This document shows, one piece after another, positions 48,482-55,462 of a stretch of DNA of 64,000 nt. This DNA is from Microtetraspora glauca. GTDB taxonomy: Bacteria; Actinomycetota; Actinomycetes; Streptosporangiales; Streptosporangiaceae. The notes under the pieces were generated by a model. The model had not been told where the DNA came from, made no database searches, and worked only from the letters and a program-made list of their open reading frames with translations. The stretch is from the NCBI GenBank assembly GCA_001570385.1, contig BBYL01000007.1:186001-250000 (forward strand), given 5' to 3'. How positions within the stretch are numbered: position 1 is the first letter of the stretch; each line of letters starts with the position of its first letter. A program made the translations under genes and the position numbers.

Positions 48482-48790
48482 TCAGGCCACCTCCTCGCCG
48501 GAGACGAGCAAACGGATGGACATCAGCCGGATACGGGCGGCGGTCAGACCGGCCCAGACGCCCTCAGCGGGGCGGATCGCGAGGGCGTAGGCGAGGCACT
48601 CGGGCCGGGCCGGGCAGGTGAGGCAGACCCGCTTGGCCTGCTTCTCGCGCTCCAGGCGGGCGGCGATCGGCTCGTCCTCGAAGGCGTCGGGGCCGGTGAA
48701 CAGCTCCGGGTCGGCGGTGGCGCAAGCCGGGTCGGCCTCCACCATCGCCGTACGCAGCTCGCGGATCGTGGGCGTGTTCTGGCCGGTCAT
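48482..48790 (-). CDS. WhiB family iron-sulfur transcription regulator
   Basis: The 102-residue protein has the four WhiB cysteines: one in ADPACATADPELFTG, and three in KRVCLTCPARPECLAYALA. The G-V-W-A-G turn follows (AEGVWAGLTAARIR). WhiB proteins bind a 4Fe-4S cluster and regulate through sigma factors. An element-borne copy may tune transfer or host development. It overlaps the preceding small gene by four bases. Confidence 0.92.
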   Translation of the reverse strand: MTGQNTPTIRELRTAMVEADPACATADPELFTGPDAFEDEPIAARLEREKQAKRVCLTCPARPECLAYALAIRPAEGVWAGLTAARIRLMSIRLLVSGEEVA

Positions 48791-48930
48791 CGGGCGGCCT
48801 TGCCCGGTGTCGCGTCCGGGTGGCAGAAGGGGCAGGGGTAGGGGCCGGAACCGGGGTTCCAGATCTGGCCGTTGCGGCACTCCTGGAGGCAGCAGCCTCC
48901 GGGGTTGGCGCCGGTCTTCGGGCGGGTCAT
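48787..48930 (-). CDS. Cysteine-rich microprotein (47 aa)
   Basis: The 47-residue product reads GANPGGCCLQECRNGQIWNP then YPCPFCHPDATPGK, with five cysteines and one histidine in zinc-like spacing. It overlaps WhiB by ATGA. No family is recognised. Confidence 0.6.
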   Translation of the reverse strand: MTRPKTGANPGGCCLQECRNGQIWNPGSGPYPCPFCHPDATPGKAAR

Positions 48931-49027
48931 GATGGTGAAGCTCCTTCTTGCTGTTGCAGGTGGGTGGGAGCGCTGGGGCGGCCCATGTCTTGGTCGATGG
49001 GGGCCGCCCCGGCACAGTTCGCCGTGG

Positions 49028-49225
49028 TCACTCAGCGCGGCAGGCGGCGGCGTGCTGGTTGGCCTTCTCGCGCGTGGCGTTGTAGCCGCGGTCCCCGCAG
49101 CCCTGGCACTCCCAGGGGCCGTAGTCGATGGGGAACTCCTTGCCGTACCGGTCACGCTCGGTTCCGGCCTTCCAGGTCACCGTGTTGCCGCCGATGGTGC
49201 GGAACTTGGCCTCGGTCTTTCGCAT
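49028..49225 (-). CDS. Zinc-ribbon microprotein, paralogue of 47934-48104
   Basis: The 65-residue product has FRTIGGNTVTWKAGTERDRY, WECQGCGDRGYNATREKA and HAAACRAE. It shares the scaffold of the 47934-48104 product but has a longer loop. The CxxC and H-x3-C residues are conserved between the two, which argues for a functional metal site. Confidence 0.65.
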   Translation of the reverse strand: MRKTEAKFRTIGGNTVTWKAGTERDRYGKEFPIDYGPWECQGCGDRGYNATREKANQHAAACRAE

Positions 49226-49273
49226 TGCTGACGTGCCTTTCTGAGATGAGATGGGAGCGGGGTGGGGCGGGAC

Positions 49274-49444
49274 TCAGCCGATGCCGCTCGCGAAGCTCAC
49301 GAGCGCATCAGCGACGGTGCCGATGCCGTGCATGGCGTTCGTGGCGAGGCTGGCCGCCTTGGCGGGCTCCCGGATGACGAAGAACAGAGCGAGAGCCAGC
49401 AGCAGCAGGGGCAGCAAGCGCCGGGACTTCGGGGCAGGAAACAT
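49274..49444 (-). CDS. Small membrane protein, first gene of the leftward operon
   Basis: ATG 49444 follows AAGGAG. The 56-residue product has a basic start and one membrane helix (LLPLLLLALALFFVIREPAK), then a small amphipathic tail. It is the promoter-proximal gene of the element's long leftward operon. Similar one-helix proteins are common at this place in AICEs. Confidence 0.6.
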   Translation of the reverse strand: MFPAPKSRRLLPLLLLALALFFVIREPAKAASLATNAMHGIGTVADALVSFASGIG

Positions 49445-49710
49445 CACACGGCTCCTTCCGATGAGGTGTGTCTGAGCACTTCAGGCAGGCCCCCTCCCGA
49501 CGTGAGCCGGAAGGGGCACGCAGCGATTCGCAAAGGCGAACAGAAGCGTTCACGCAGGTCATCGCCTGCGCGGGGCCGCCTTTTCGGTGGGAGGCGGTAG
49601 CCCGGATTCAGTTGGTAAGTGGCGACTGCATCAGCCCGTCGGCGCGCGGCCCGTGGCCGCCTTCCCAGGTCTTCCGGCTGTGCATCGGCCCTTTGGCGAC
49701 TCGTAAACCT

Positions 49711-49801
49711 GTCTGCCAAGTGGCGATGACATGAAGGTAAGCGGGCTTGGCAGACATGTCAACGACTTCCGTCAAACTTGTCTGCCAAGTAGTTGGCAGA
49801 C
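49711..49801. promoter_or_regulatory. GntR operator sites (GTCTGCCAA / TTGGCAGAC)
   Basis: Four copies occur: 49711-49720 and 49780-49788 in one orientation, 49746-49755 and 49793-49801 in the other. The last pair forms a perfect 9-bp inverted repeat with a 4-base spacer, 22 bp before the gntR start. The first pair brackets the leftward promoter. Confidence 0.75.
49734..49762 (-). promoter_or_regulatory. Leftward promoter of the AICE operon
   Basis: On the minus strand TTGACA (49762-49757) and TACCTT (49739-49734) are separated by exactly 17 bp. The spacer contains the TGTCTGCCAAG operator word, so binding of the divergent GntR regulator would block RNA polymerase. Confidence 0.72.
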
Positions 49802-49823
49802 GTGAAGACAAGGAAGGGATACC

Positions 49824-50642
49824 GTGGCGTCTATGACCGAACGTGACTGGCGGCCCCGATACCTCCAGGTGGCCGAAGACCTGCGAGACCAGATCAATCG
49901 CGGGGAGCTTCCGGCGGGTGAACCACTGCCGAGCGAGACGGTTCTCTCCGAGACCTACAAGCTGTCCCGTACGAGCGTTCGCAACGCGATCAAGCAGTTG
50001 AAGGATTGGGGGCTCGTTCGGGCAGAGCAGGGAAGGGGCACCTACGTCCGAGCACCACGGCAACGCGTTCGACGCACGACCGAGCGGTACCAGTGGGAGA
50101 AGGACCGGGTGCGACTCTCCGAAGAGGAGCGCAGAAAGACCGGAGCCACGGAGAAGGACACCGGGCTCACCATGGACGGACTGACCTTCCATGCCGAATA
50201 TGGCACCGTCGAGGCCAGCGAGACCCTGGCGGCAACGTTCGGCGTACCAGTTGGGACGCGGCTACTGCACCGCCGTTACCAAACCAGCTCTCGCCAGGAG
50301 AACGCCCCGCTCAGCCTGGTCTACTCATGGCTTCCATACGACTTGGTGTCCGCGAATCCTGCCTTGCTCTCAGCGGACAATGAGCCGTGGCCCGGCGGAA
50401 CACAGCATCAGCTCTACACAGTCGGCATCGAAATTGACCGCATCGTGGACGAGCTGAGGGCACGTCCGCCACAGCCAGATGAGGCAGCGATTCTCGACGT
50501 TGAACCGGGGGTGTCCGTGATCGTGCTCCGTAAGATCTCGATCGACACGCAGGGCCGTGTGGTCGAGGTAGCCGAGAACATCCTTCCCGGCGACAGGTAC
50601 GAACTCGTCTACAACACACAGCTTGAGCGGTGGTCTGAGTGA
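49824..50642 (+). CDS. GntR family regulator (HutC/UTRA type, KorSA-like)
   Basis: GTG 49824 lies six bases after GGAAGG; ATG 49833 is the alternative. The 272-residue protein has the GntR winged helix (LQVAEDLRDQINRGELPAGE then LPSETVLSETYKLSRTSVRN), and a UTRA effector domain from about 120 (TLAATFGVPVGTRLLHRRYQ, and LDVEPGVSVIVLRKISID). It is divergent from the transfer operon with inverted repeats between them, as for pSAM2 KorSA. It probably represses both promoters. Confidence 0.88.
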   Translation: MASMTERDWRPRYLQVAEDLRDQINRGELPAGEPLPSETVLSETYKLSRTSVRNAIKQLKDWGLVRAEQGRGTYVRAPRQRVRRTTERYQWEKDRVRLSEEERRKTGATEKDTGLTMDGLTFHAEYGTVEASETLAATFGVPVGTRLLHRRYQTSSRQENAPLSLVYSWLPYDLVSANPALLSADNEPWPGGTQHQLYTVGIEIDRIVDELRARPPQPDEAAILDVEPGVSVIVLRKISIDTQGRVVEVAENILPGDRYELVYNTQLERWSE

Positions 50643-51403
50643 CTCACCTGATCTCGGTCATCACCCCCGTCTATCAGCCGGTGCCGGAGTTCTTGCGGGC
50701 CGCATATGACTCCCTGGCCGCGCAGGAACTCCCGGCGGGATGGGACTGGGAATGGATCGTCCAGGAGGACGGTGAGAGCGGCGCGCTGTCCGGCCTGCTG
50801 CCGGATGACTCACGGATCAGCCCTGGTAGCGGTCGGCGCGGTGGCCCCGGCGTGGCGCGCACGCTCGCCATGGCACGCGCGAGCGGAGAGTTGGTCAAGG
50901 TGCTGGATGCCGATGACCAGCTCATGTTCGGCGTGTTGGCCCGTGACATCGGGGTGCTTACGGCGCATGAGCAGATCGGATGGACCACATCACGAGTCCT
51001 TGATCTGCTCCCGGACGGCTCCACAGTCGGATTCGACCTAGACCCCCTTGAGGGTCCGATCAAGCGCGGGGCCGTTCTCGACCACTGGCTTGCCCACGAC
51101 TACCGCGCCCAGGTCCATCCCGCCACACTGTGCATTCGACGCGACCTGTTGCTTGCCCTAGGCGGTTGGATGGCGCTGCCGGCATCGGAGGACACTGGCC
51201 TACTGATCGCCGCGAACACGGTCAGCGATGGCTACTTCTCGGCGGACCCCGGTCTCCTCTACCGCAAGTGGCCGGGCCAGATGACCAGCCACGCATCTCA
51301 CGTCGAACCAACCGAACGGGCAGCGAGAATGCGAGTCATCAGGGACAGGGCGCACGCATTGGATCTGCTCTTTCACGGCGCACCCTCTTCCCGCGCTGAG
51401 TGA
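50639..51403 (+). CDS. Family 2 glycosyltransferase-like protein
   Basis: The 254-residue protein begins ISVITPVYQPVPEFLRAAYD, has EWIVQEDGESGAL, and a KVLDADDQL motif near residue 90 that matches the DxD metal site of GT-A transferases. Similar GT2-like genes follow GntR regulators in other AICEs. The acceptor is unknown. GTG 50639 overlaps the gntR stop. Confidence 0.78.
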   Translation: MTHLISVITPVYQPVPEFLRAAYDSLAAQELPAGWDWEWIVQEDGESGALSGLLPDDSRISPGSGRRGGPGVARTLAMARASGELVKVLDADDQLMFGVLARDIGVLTAHEQIGWTTSRVLDLLPDGSTVGFDLDPLEGPIKRGAVLDHWLAHDYRAQVHPATLCIRRDLLLALGGWMALPASEDTGLLIAANTVSDGYFSADPGLLYRKWPGQMTSHASHVEPTERAARMRVIRDRAHALDLLFHGAPSSRAE

Positions 51404-51514
51404 CTAACCGGGTGACAACTGGCTCGGATACGGGCGGACGTCGGTGGACGGTTACAACCGCTTTGAGCGTGTGACGAACGGTGCGGATGCTGATCGTGGC
51501 GACCCCTAATTGGC

Positions 51515-51559
51515 TTCGCATCGAAGGGGTCTGGGGTTCAAATCCCCATAGCTCCACCA
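51515..51559 (+). other. attR core (45 bp)
   Basis: It is identical to the attL core at 38266-38310. Upstream sequence no longer matches tRNA-Ala, so this is the partial tRNA copy at the far end of the element. Confidence 0.9.
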
Positions 51560-51564
51560 ATGTC

Positions 51565-51597
51565 AGAGGCCGGTTCCGCCCAGCGGGACCGGCCTCT
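51565..51597 (+). terminator. Copy of the tRNA-Ala terminator at attR
   Basis: AGAGGCCGGT and ACCGGCCTCT form the same stem as at 38315-38347, with single-base differences in the loop side. Confidence 0.7.
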
Positions 51598-51613
51598 TCG
51601 ATCTTCTGAGTGA

Positions 51614-51703
51614 CTACGGCGTGAAGGTGCCGTCCATCACTTCGGCGCCTCCCGGGAGCATCGGCCGGAGCTGCTTGCGACACGCCGTGTCCGCGACCTG
51701 TCG
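51614..51703 (-). pseudogene. Fossil C-terminus of a related tyrosine integrase
   Basis: Reading leftwards, about 29 codons end at TAG 51614-51616 and match the last residues of the resident integrase. CRKQLRPMLPGGAEVMDGTF corresponds to the resident YRKQLRPMLLEGAEAMDDIF. The position of the catalytic Tyr is now Cys. No intact gene lies upstream. It is the remnant of an earlier, related element at the same tRNA. Confidence 0.7.
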
Positions 51704-51705
51704 GA

Positions 51706-51766
51706 CTGGGGTTCACAACCTGGGCTCCGCCGACGTCCGAGGCCGTTCCCCTCGGAGAACGGCCTC
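51706..51766 (+). other. Decayed third att-like site with terminator
   Basis: CTGGGGTTCA at 51706-51715 matches the core exactly. The remainder to about 51734 is partly conserved (GCTCCGCC against GCTCCACC). A hairpin GAGGCCGTTC/GAACGGCCTC (51739-51748 with 51757-51766) follows, at the same place as in the other two copies. Confidence 0.5.
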
Positions 51767-51858
51767 TCACTTTGCGGGCGCTGCCGGGCGCGGGCAGATC
51801 AGGAGCCGGTCTCCGTACGGGAGGCGGGCGGGAAGCCCGCATGTTCAGGGGACCCGGT

Positions 51859-52119
51859 TCAGGGTCGGCCCTTCCGGTAGCTCTCGTACAGCGCGGCGAG
51901 GTTGTCGGTGTAGAGCTCGGTGTAACCGCAGGCCGCGCAGATCCAGGCGCGGACGACCCCCGATGACGAGCCCTGCTTCCAGATGAAGCCGTGGTTCGGC
52001 GGTTCCGGCTCCGTGATGTGGACGCGCAGCGGGAGCGCACCGTTCTGTCCGCGGTCATGCACGTCGATATCGGCCATGATGTGGGAGGAGCCGCATTTCG
52101 GGCAGGAGCCGTTCCTCAT
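51859..52119 (-). CDS. Zinc-ribbon protein (86 aa)
   Basis: ATG 52119 follows CCAGGAGAGG. The product starts RNGSCPKCGSSHIMADIDVH and ends with WICAACGYTELYTDNLAALY, so two CxxC pairs frame a 45-residue beta-rich middle. It fits a small chromosomal nucleic-acid-binding zinc ribbon. The upstream in-frame extension to 52158 belongs to fossil sequence. Confidence 0.72.
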   Translation of the reverse strand: MRNGSCPKCGSSHIMADIDVHDRGQNGALPLRVHITEPEPPNHGFIWKQGSSSGVVRAWICAACGYTELYTDNLAALYESYRKGRP

Positions 52120-52136
52120 AGATCCGCCTCTCCTGG

Positions 52137-52430
52137 GTCGGGGTCCGTCAGGGCCCACCGGCTGTCCCGGGTGTTCGCGGTGTTCGCGTACGGCGCCGGC
52201 GTCGAAGGTGGTGCCGTGATCGATGTGGTGACGCCCTGCCTGGTGGTGGGGGCTGCCGTGTTCCTCGACGATGTCCCGCCATTCGGCGGGTGCCGGTGGC
52301 AGGCGGTCCGGGCGCCATTAAGGGGAAGCCGCCGGTGAGAACCGGCTCGGCGATGAAGTCCGCGACATGCCGGCAGCCGTGTCCCGGGCACGCCACCAGT
52401 CGCGCTGCTGGGAAAGGGGCGCTTCACGGA
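52137..52430 (-). pseudogene. Frameshifted fossil gene
   Basis: Protein-like segments occur in different leftward frames without a start or an unbroken frame: SQQRDWWRARDTAAGM, then RHVADFIAEPVLTGGFPL, then PPAPAEWRDIVEEHGSPHHQ and HHIDHGTTFDAGAVREH. Order and spacing suggest one gene broken by at least two frameshifts and a stop. I do not recognise the family. Confidence 0.32.
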
Positions 52431-52680
52431 CGGCCTTCCGCGCTGGGTCGCTCGTTTCGCCGTGGCGGGCGTCGAACGCCTGCCTTCGTGCGTCAGGAGC
52501 CGAGGGGGTGATTGGCGGCAGCGGAAGGATACCGGAGCGACGCCTGCCGGTACGGCGATCGGAGACAGTCGCGTTCCCGCGCGCGTCTTCCGGTACGTGG
52601 GGACGCATGCAAACTTCCCGACATCTCCATGGCGCGCCCGCCGTGTCCGGAGCCCCGTGTACGGCGCCCCGGCTCCATGG
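52431..52680. other. Intergenic, nothing recognised
   Basis: No supported gene or clear signal is seen between the fossil and the membrane-protein gene. Confidence 0.3.
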
Positions 52681-53226
52681 TCAGACCGGAGGTGACGGCT
52701 GCCGGAGGAGGCGGTTCATGGTGGCCACGAGGACCATGCCGTACACCACGTGCCCGGCGGCCGCCACGGCGGCGCGGCAGGAGTCGTCACGGGTCTCCGG
52801 CGGGAGGATGCCGATGCACGGCACCCAGCCGTTGTGGCTCGCGATCCAGGCCGCGAGGGCGTAGCCGACGCCCAGCGGCAGCCGGGCTCGCCGCCCTCGG
52901 GAAAGGGCGGAGAACACGACACCGGATGCCACGCCGATTCCGAAGTGGGCGAGCGCCTCACCACGCCGGGTCCGGCGGCCTCCGTGCCGGGGGGCGTGGG
53001 AAGCCCCGGGAGCCAGGCCGGACGTGAGGGGATTGCGGGAAGTCCGGGGAAGCAGGCCGGGTGTGAGGGGATTGCGGGAGGCCCGGGGAGGCAGACCGCC
53101 GGGCGAGACATGTCTGGACGGCTGGTCGCGCATCAGCCCGGCCTGGTCTCCGGCCAGCGACACCGCGGCCAGCGCCACGGTGGCGAGGGCGCCGCTTGCG
53201 GCGCCGTGCACCAGCTTGGTCAACAT
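52681..53226 (-). CDS. Membrane protein with internal repeats
   Basis: ATG 53226 after AGAAGGA gives 181 residues. A first membrane helix (VHGAASGALATVALAAVSLA) is followed by 13-residue repeats (SRNPLTPGLLPRT) in a Pro/Arg-rich region. Two to three further helices follow (HFGIGVASGVVFSALS, GVGYALAAWIASHNGW, HVVYGMVLVATM). The layout resembles DUF1440/YagU-like inner membrane proteins, but identity is uncertain. The open frame to 54243 is antisense to the epimerase and not used. Confidence 0.6.
   Translation of the reverse strand: MLTKLVHGAASGALATVALAAVSLAGDQAGLMRDQPSRHVSPGGLPPRASRNPLTPGLLPRTSRNPLTSGLAPGASHAPRHGGRRTRRGEALAHFGIGVASGVVFSALSRGRRARLPLGVGYALAAWIASHNGWVPCIGILPPETRDDSCRAAVAAAGHVVYGMVLVATMNRLLRQPSPPV
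52998..53110. repeat. 39-bp in-frame tandem repeat
   Basis: Two nearly identical 39-bp units (52998-53036, 53037-53075) and a partial third encode the 13-residue repeats in the membrane protein. Confidence 0.7.
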
Positions 53227-53340
53227 GATCGTCCTTCTTCCCCGAGAGATCCCCTCATGCCCGTCCAGAGCTCGGGCGAAACGGGCGAACCCGCAGGCAG
53301 GACGTGTTTCGACAGCCGCCATCTGGGCAGCCAACGGCAC

Positions 53341-54390
53341 ATGCGAGTAGTCGTGGTCGGAGCGACCGGAAACGTCGGGACGAGCGTGGTCTCCGCGCTG
53401 GAATCGGATCCCGATATCACCACGATCCTGGGTGTGGCGAGGCGGTTCCCCGGATGGAGGCCCGGCAAGACGGAGTGGCGGGCGGCCGACGTCATCACGG
53501 CGGACCTGGCCCGGATCTTCACTGGGGCCGACGCCGTCATCCATCTGGCGTGGTTGTTCCAGCCGACGCACGACCCGGTGACCACCTGGCGCGCCAACGT
53601 GATGGGCAGCCAGCGGGTGTTCCGCGCGGCGGCGAAAGCGGGCGTGTCCACGCTGGTGTACGCCTCGTCGGTGGGCGCGTACTCTCCGGGGCCGAAGGAA
53701 CAGGGCGTCGACGAGACGTGGCCGACCCACGGCTGGCCGAACGCCGCGTACGCGCGCGAGAAGGCCTATGTCGAGCGGCTGCTGGACATCTTCGAGCGGG
53801 ATCACCCTGACATCCGCGTGGTGCGGATGCGGCCGGGCTTCATCTTCAAGCGCGAGGCCGCGACCGAGCAGCGACGCATCTTCGCAGGTCCCTTCCTGCC
53901 AGGACGGCTGGTGCGCCCCGGCATGATTCCGTTCGTGCCGGACATCCCGGGGCTGCGGCTGCAGGCGCTGCACGCCGAGGACGCCGCGGAGGCCTACCGG
54001 CTCGCGGTGACCCGTCCCGTCATCGGCGCCTTCAACATCGCCGCCGACCCGGTCATCACCCCGGACGTGCTGGCGGAGATCCTCGGCACCCGGACGGTGA
54101 GCATGCCGACCATGCTGGCGAGGGCGGCGGTGGCGGCCGGCTGGCATCTGCGCCTGGTGCCCGCGTCCCCCGGGCTGCTGGAGATGGCCTTGAAGATCCC
54201 CCGGATGGACATCTCCCGGGCCCACGACGAGCTCGGCTGGCATCCCCTCCGTACCGGACGGCAGGCGCTGGAGGAGTTCTTCGAGGGTCTGCGCGCCGGC
54301 GAGGGGATGGACACGCCCCCGCTGGCGATGGAGACCGGAGTGAAGGGCCGCATCAAGGAGTTCGCCACGGGAGTCGGGCAGCGCGCCTGA
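53341..54390 (+). CDS. NAD-dependent epimerase/dehydratase (extended SDR)
   Basis: ATG 53341 gives 349 residues beginning VVVVGATGNVGTSVVSAL, a Rossmann nucleotide-binding motif. VIHLAWLFQPT and VYASSVGAYSPG follow, then NAAYAREKAYVERLLD, which has the Y-x3-K catalytic pair. Longer frames upstream overlap the divergent gene. It is probably an NAD(P)-dependent sugar or isoprenoid-modifying enzyme; the substrate is unknown. Confidence 0.87.
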   Translation: MRVVVVGATGNVGTSVVSALESDPDITTILGVARRFPGWRPGKTEWRAADVITADLARIFTGADAVIHLAWLFQPTHDPVTTWRANVMGSQRVFRAAAKAGVSTLVYASSVGAYSPGPKEQGVDETWPTHGWPNAAYAREKAYVERLLDIFERDHPDIRVVRMRPGFIFKREAATEQRRIFAGPFLPGRLVRPGMIPFVPDIPGLRLQALHAEDAAEAYRLAVTRPVIGAFNIAADPVITPDVLAEILGTRTVSMPTMLARAAVAAGWHLRLVPASPGLLEMALKIPRMDISRAHDELGWHPLRTGRQALEEFFEGLRAGEGMDTPPLAMETGVKGRIKEFATGVGQRA

Positions 54391-54761
54391 CTCCTCCGAC
54401 CGGGTCTGCCGAGCGGCCCGTCGGCCGGGTCTGCCGAGCGAACCGCCGGCCGGGTCTGCGAGCGGGTCTGCCGATCGCGTGCTTGGGCGGGTCTTCGGGG
54501 CGGGGCCGGACGCGTGGCCAGGCCGACCAGAACGGCGCGATCCCGACGCCAGGCTCGGCCGCTACGCCGCGTGTACCCCTGAGGGCAGGCCGGGCGGCGC
54601 GTACCCCTGAGGGCAGGCCGGGCGGCGCGTACCCCTGAGGAAGGCCCCGGCGGCGCGCATCCCTGATGGGCAGGTCGTGGTTGTGGTGCCAGGCTGTGGG
54701 CCGCAGCCGGTGGTTGTCGCCGGCCCGGAGGAATGTCGGTCCTGCCTGATAGACCTGCGAC
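54391..54761. other. Repeat-rich intergenic region
   Basis: No gene is supported in this 371-bp gap. Besides the 28-bp repeats, bases 54405-54470 hold several copies of GGGTCTGCCGAGCG-like words. Confidence 0.5.
54573..54677. repeat. 28-bp tandem repeat
   Basis: Two perfect 28-bp copies (54573-54600, 54601-54628) are followed by a diverged copy (54629-54656) and part of a fourth. The unit begins GTACCCCTGAGGGCAGG. Confidence 0.85.
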
Positions 54762-55124
54762 ATGGACAATCTCCATGATCAGGCGGCCGGCGTCGAGGAG
54801 TTCCTGCGGCTCGTGCGGGCGCTTCCGGAGGCTCAGGTCGGTGCCCCCGCCAACTATGTCGGGATCAAGGTGCGGGGAAAGGGGTTCGCCTACCTTCAGG
54901 AGGACACCGGCATCGCCCTGGTGAAGGTGACCATGGAGGAGCGTGAGGCGCTCGTCGGGCAGGATCCGGAGATCTTCGCGCGTTCCTACACCTCCGGCCG
55001 TTTCGGCTGGGTGCAGATCCGGCTGGACATGGTGCCGCCGGACGAGCTGGCCGAGTTGGTGACCGAGGCATGGTGCCTCACGGCTCCCCGCCGGTTGGTC
55101 GAGGAGTATGAGGCGGCCGGGTGA
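54762..55124 (+). CDS. MmcQ/YjbR family protein
   Basis: The 120-residue protein has the small YjbR-like layout: VEEFLRLVRALPEAQVGAPA, GKGFAYLQEDTGIALVKVTM, RSYTSGRFGWVQIRLDMVPP and LAELVTEAWCLTAPRRLVEE. Members are thought to bind DNA through a double-wing-like fold; no specific role is known. It starts with ATG 54762, without a strong ribosome binding site. Confidence 0.82.
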   Translation: MDNLHDQAAGVEEFLRLVRALPEAQVGAPANYVGIKVRGKGFAYLQEDTGIALVKVTMEEREALVGQDPEIFARSYTSGRFGWVQIRLDMVPPDELAELVTEAWCLTAPRRLVEEYEAAG

Positions 55125-55462
55125 CCGCTCAGGGATCTCGGTCGCAATGAGGCGATCTGTTCGGGCTACCCGTCGTCTCCCGGGTGCGCTCTACGGACTG
55201 CGGTCTGCCGGGCGTGCTCCATGACCCTCTGCTCTGTTTTCTGGACGTGCTCACGGCCCGCCATCTCTCGGGCGTGCTCAACGTCCCTCTGTCTCTCGGA
55301 CGTGCTCTACGGCCTGCCGACTCCCGGACGTCCTGGAGTCGCAGGTGCGACGGTCGCTGGGATTCCACCTTTTCCGGGGCTCCATCTTGCTCGTTCTCGG
55401 GTACGCGGAGACTGGTGGGGGACGTCCCATGACCTCGTCTCATGACTTTTCGGGGGTGGCAC
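55125..55462. other. Intergenic region with imperfect CGGGCGTGCTC repeats
   Basis: No gene is supported in this 338-bp gap. Between about 55175 and 55335, five words like CGGGCGTGCTC or CGGACGTGCTC recur with CTCTACGG or similar around them. Confidence 0.45.

Larger units (their letters stand above)
49445..49823. other. Element control region between the leftward operon and gntR
   Basis: No gene is supported in this 379-bp region. It holds the leftward promoter and the four operator half-sites described separately, and a leader of about 280 bases before the first leftward gene. Confidence 0.6.
38266..51559. mobile_element. pSAM2-like actinomycete integrative and conjugative element (AICE)
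   Basis: The 13.3-kb segment lies between 45-bp identical direct repeats (38266-38310 and 51515-51559) that equal the 3' half of tRNA-Ala. It contains int and xis next to attL, prim-pol and DUF3631 replication genes, an FtsK-like translocase, a SpdB-like protein, an RRQRL-type protein, WhiB, and a GntR regulator. This is the classic AICE set. It appears complete. Confidence 0.9.
51404..51858. other. Right junction of the AICE, no intact gene
   Basis: The 455-bp stretch holds attR, its terminator, a fossil integrase tail and a decayed att/terminator copy. Longer open frames here are antisense tRNA or low-complexity shadows. Confidence 0.6.

Noticed and set aside
42894-49225. A classical restriction-modification or other named defence system in the AICE
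   Set aside because: No methyltransferase, nuclease, TIR, HEPN or other defence domain could be identified among the small genes; only zinc motifs are visible.
51339-52058. Leftward frame containing an ELWGFEPQTPS-like peptide
   Set aside because: This peptide is the antisense translation of the tRNA-Ala 3' half at attR, a known annotation artefact.
54573-54677. CRISPR array
   Set aside because: The 28-bp units are directly adjacent with no spacers, and no cas genes are in the window.
53994-54776. Leftward frame with repeated GTRRPACPQGYT-like residues
   Set aside because: The repetition is due to the 28-bp DNA minisatellite, and the frame is antisense to the epimerase.
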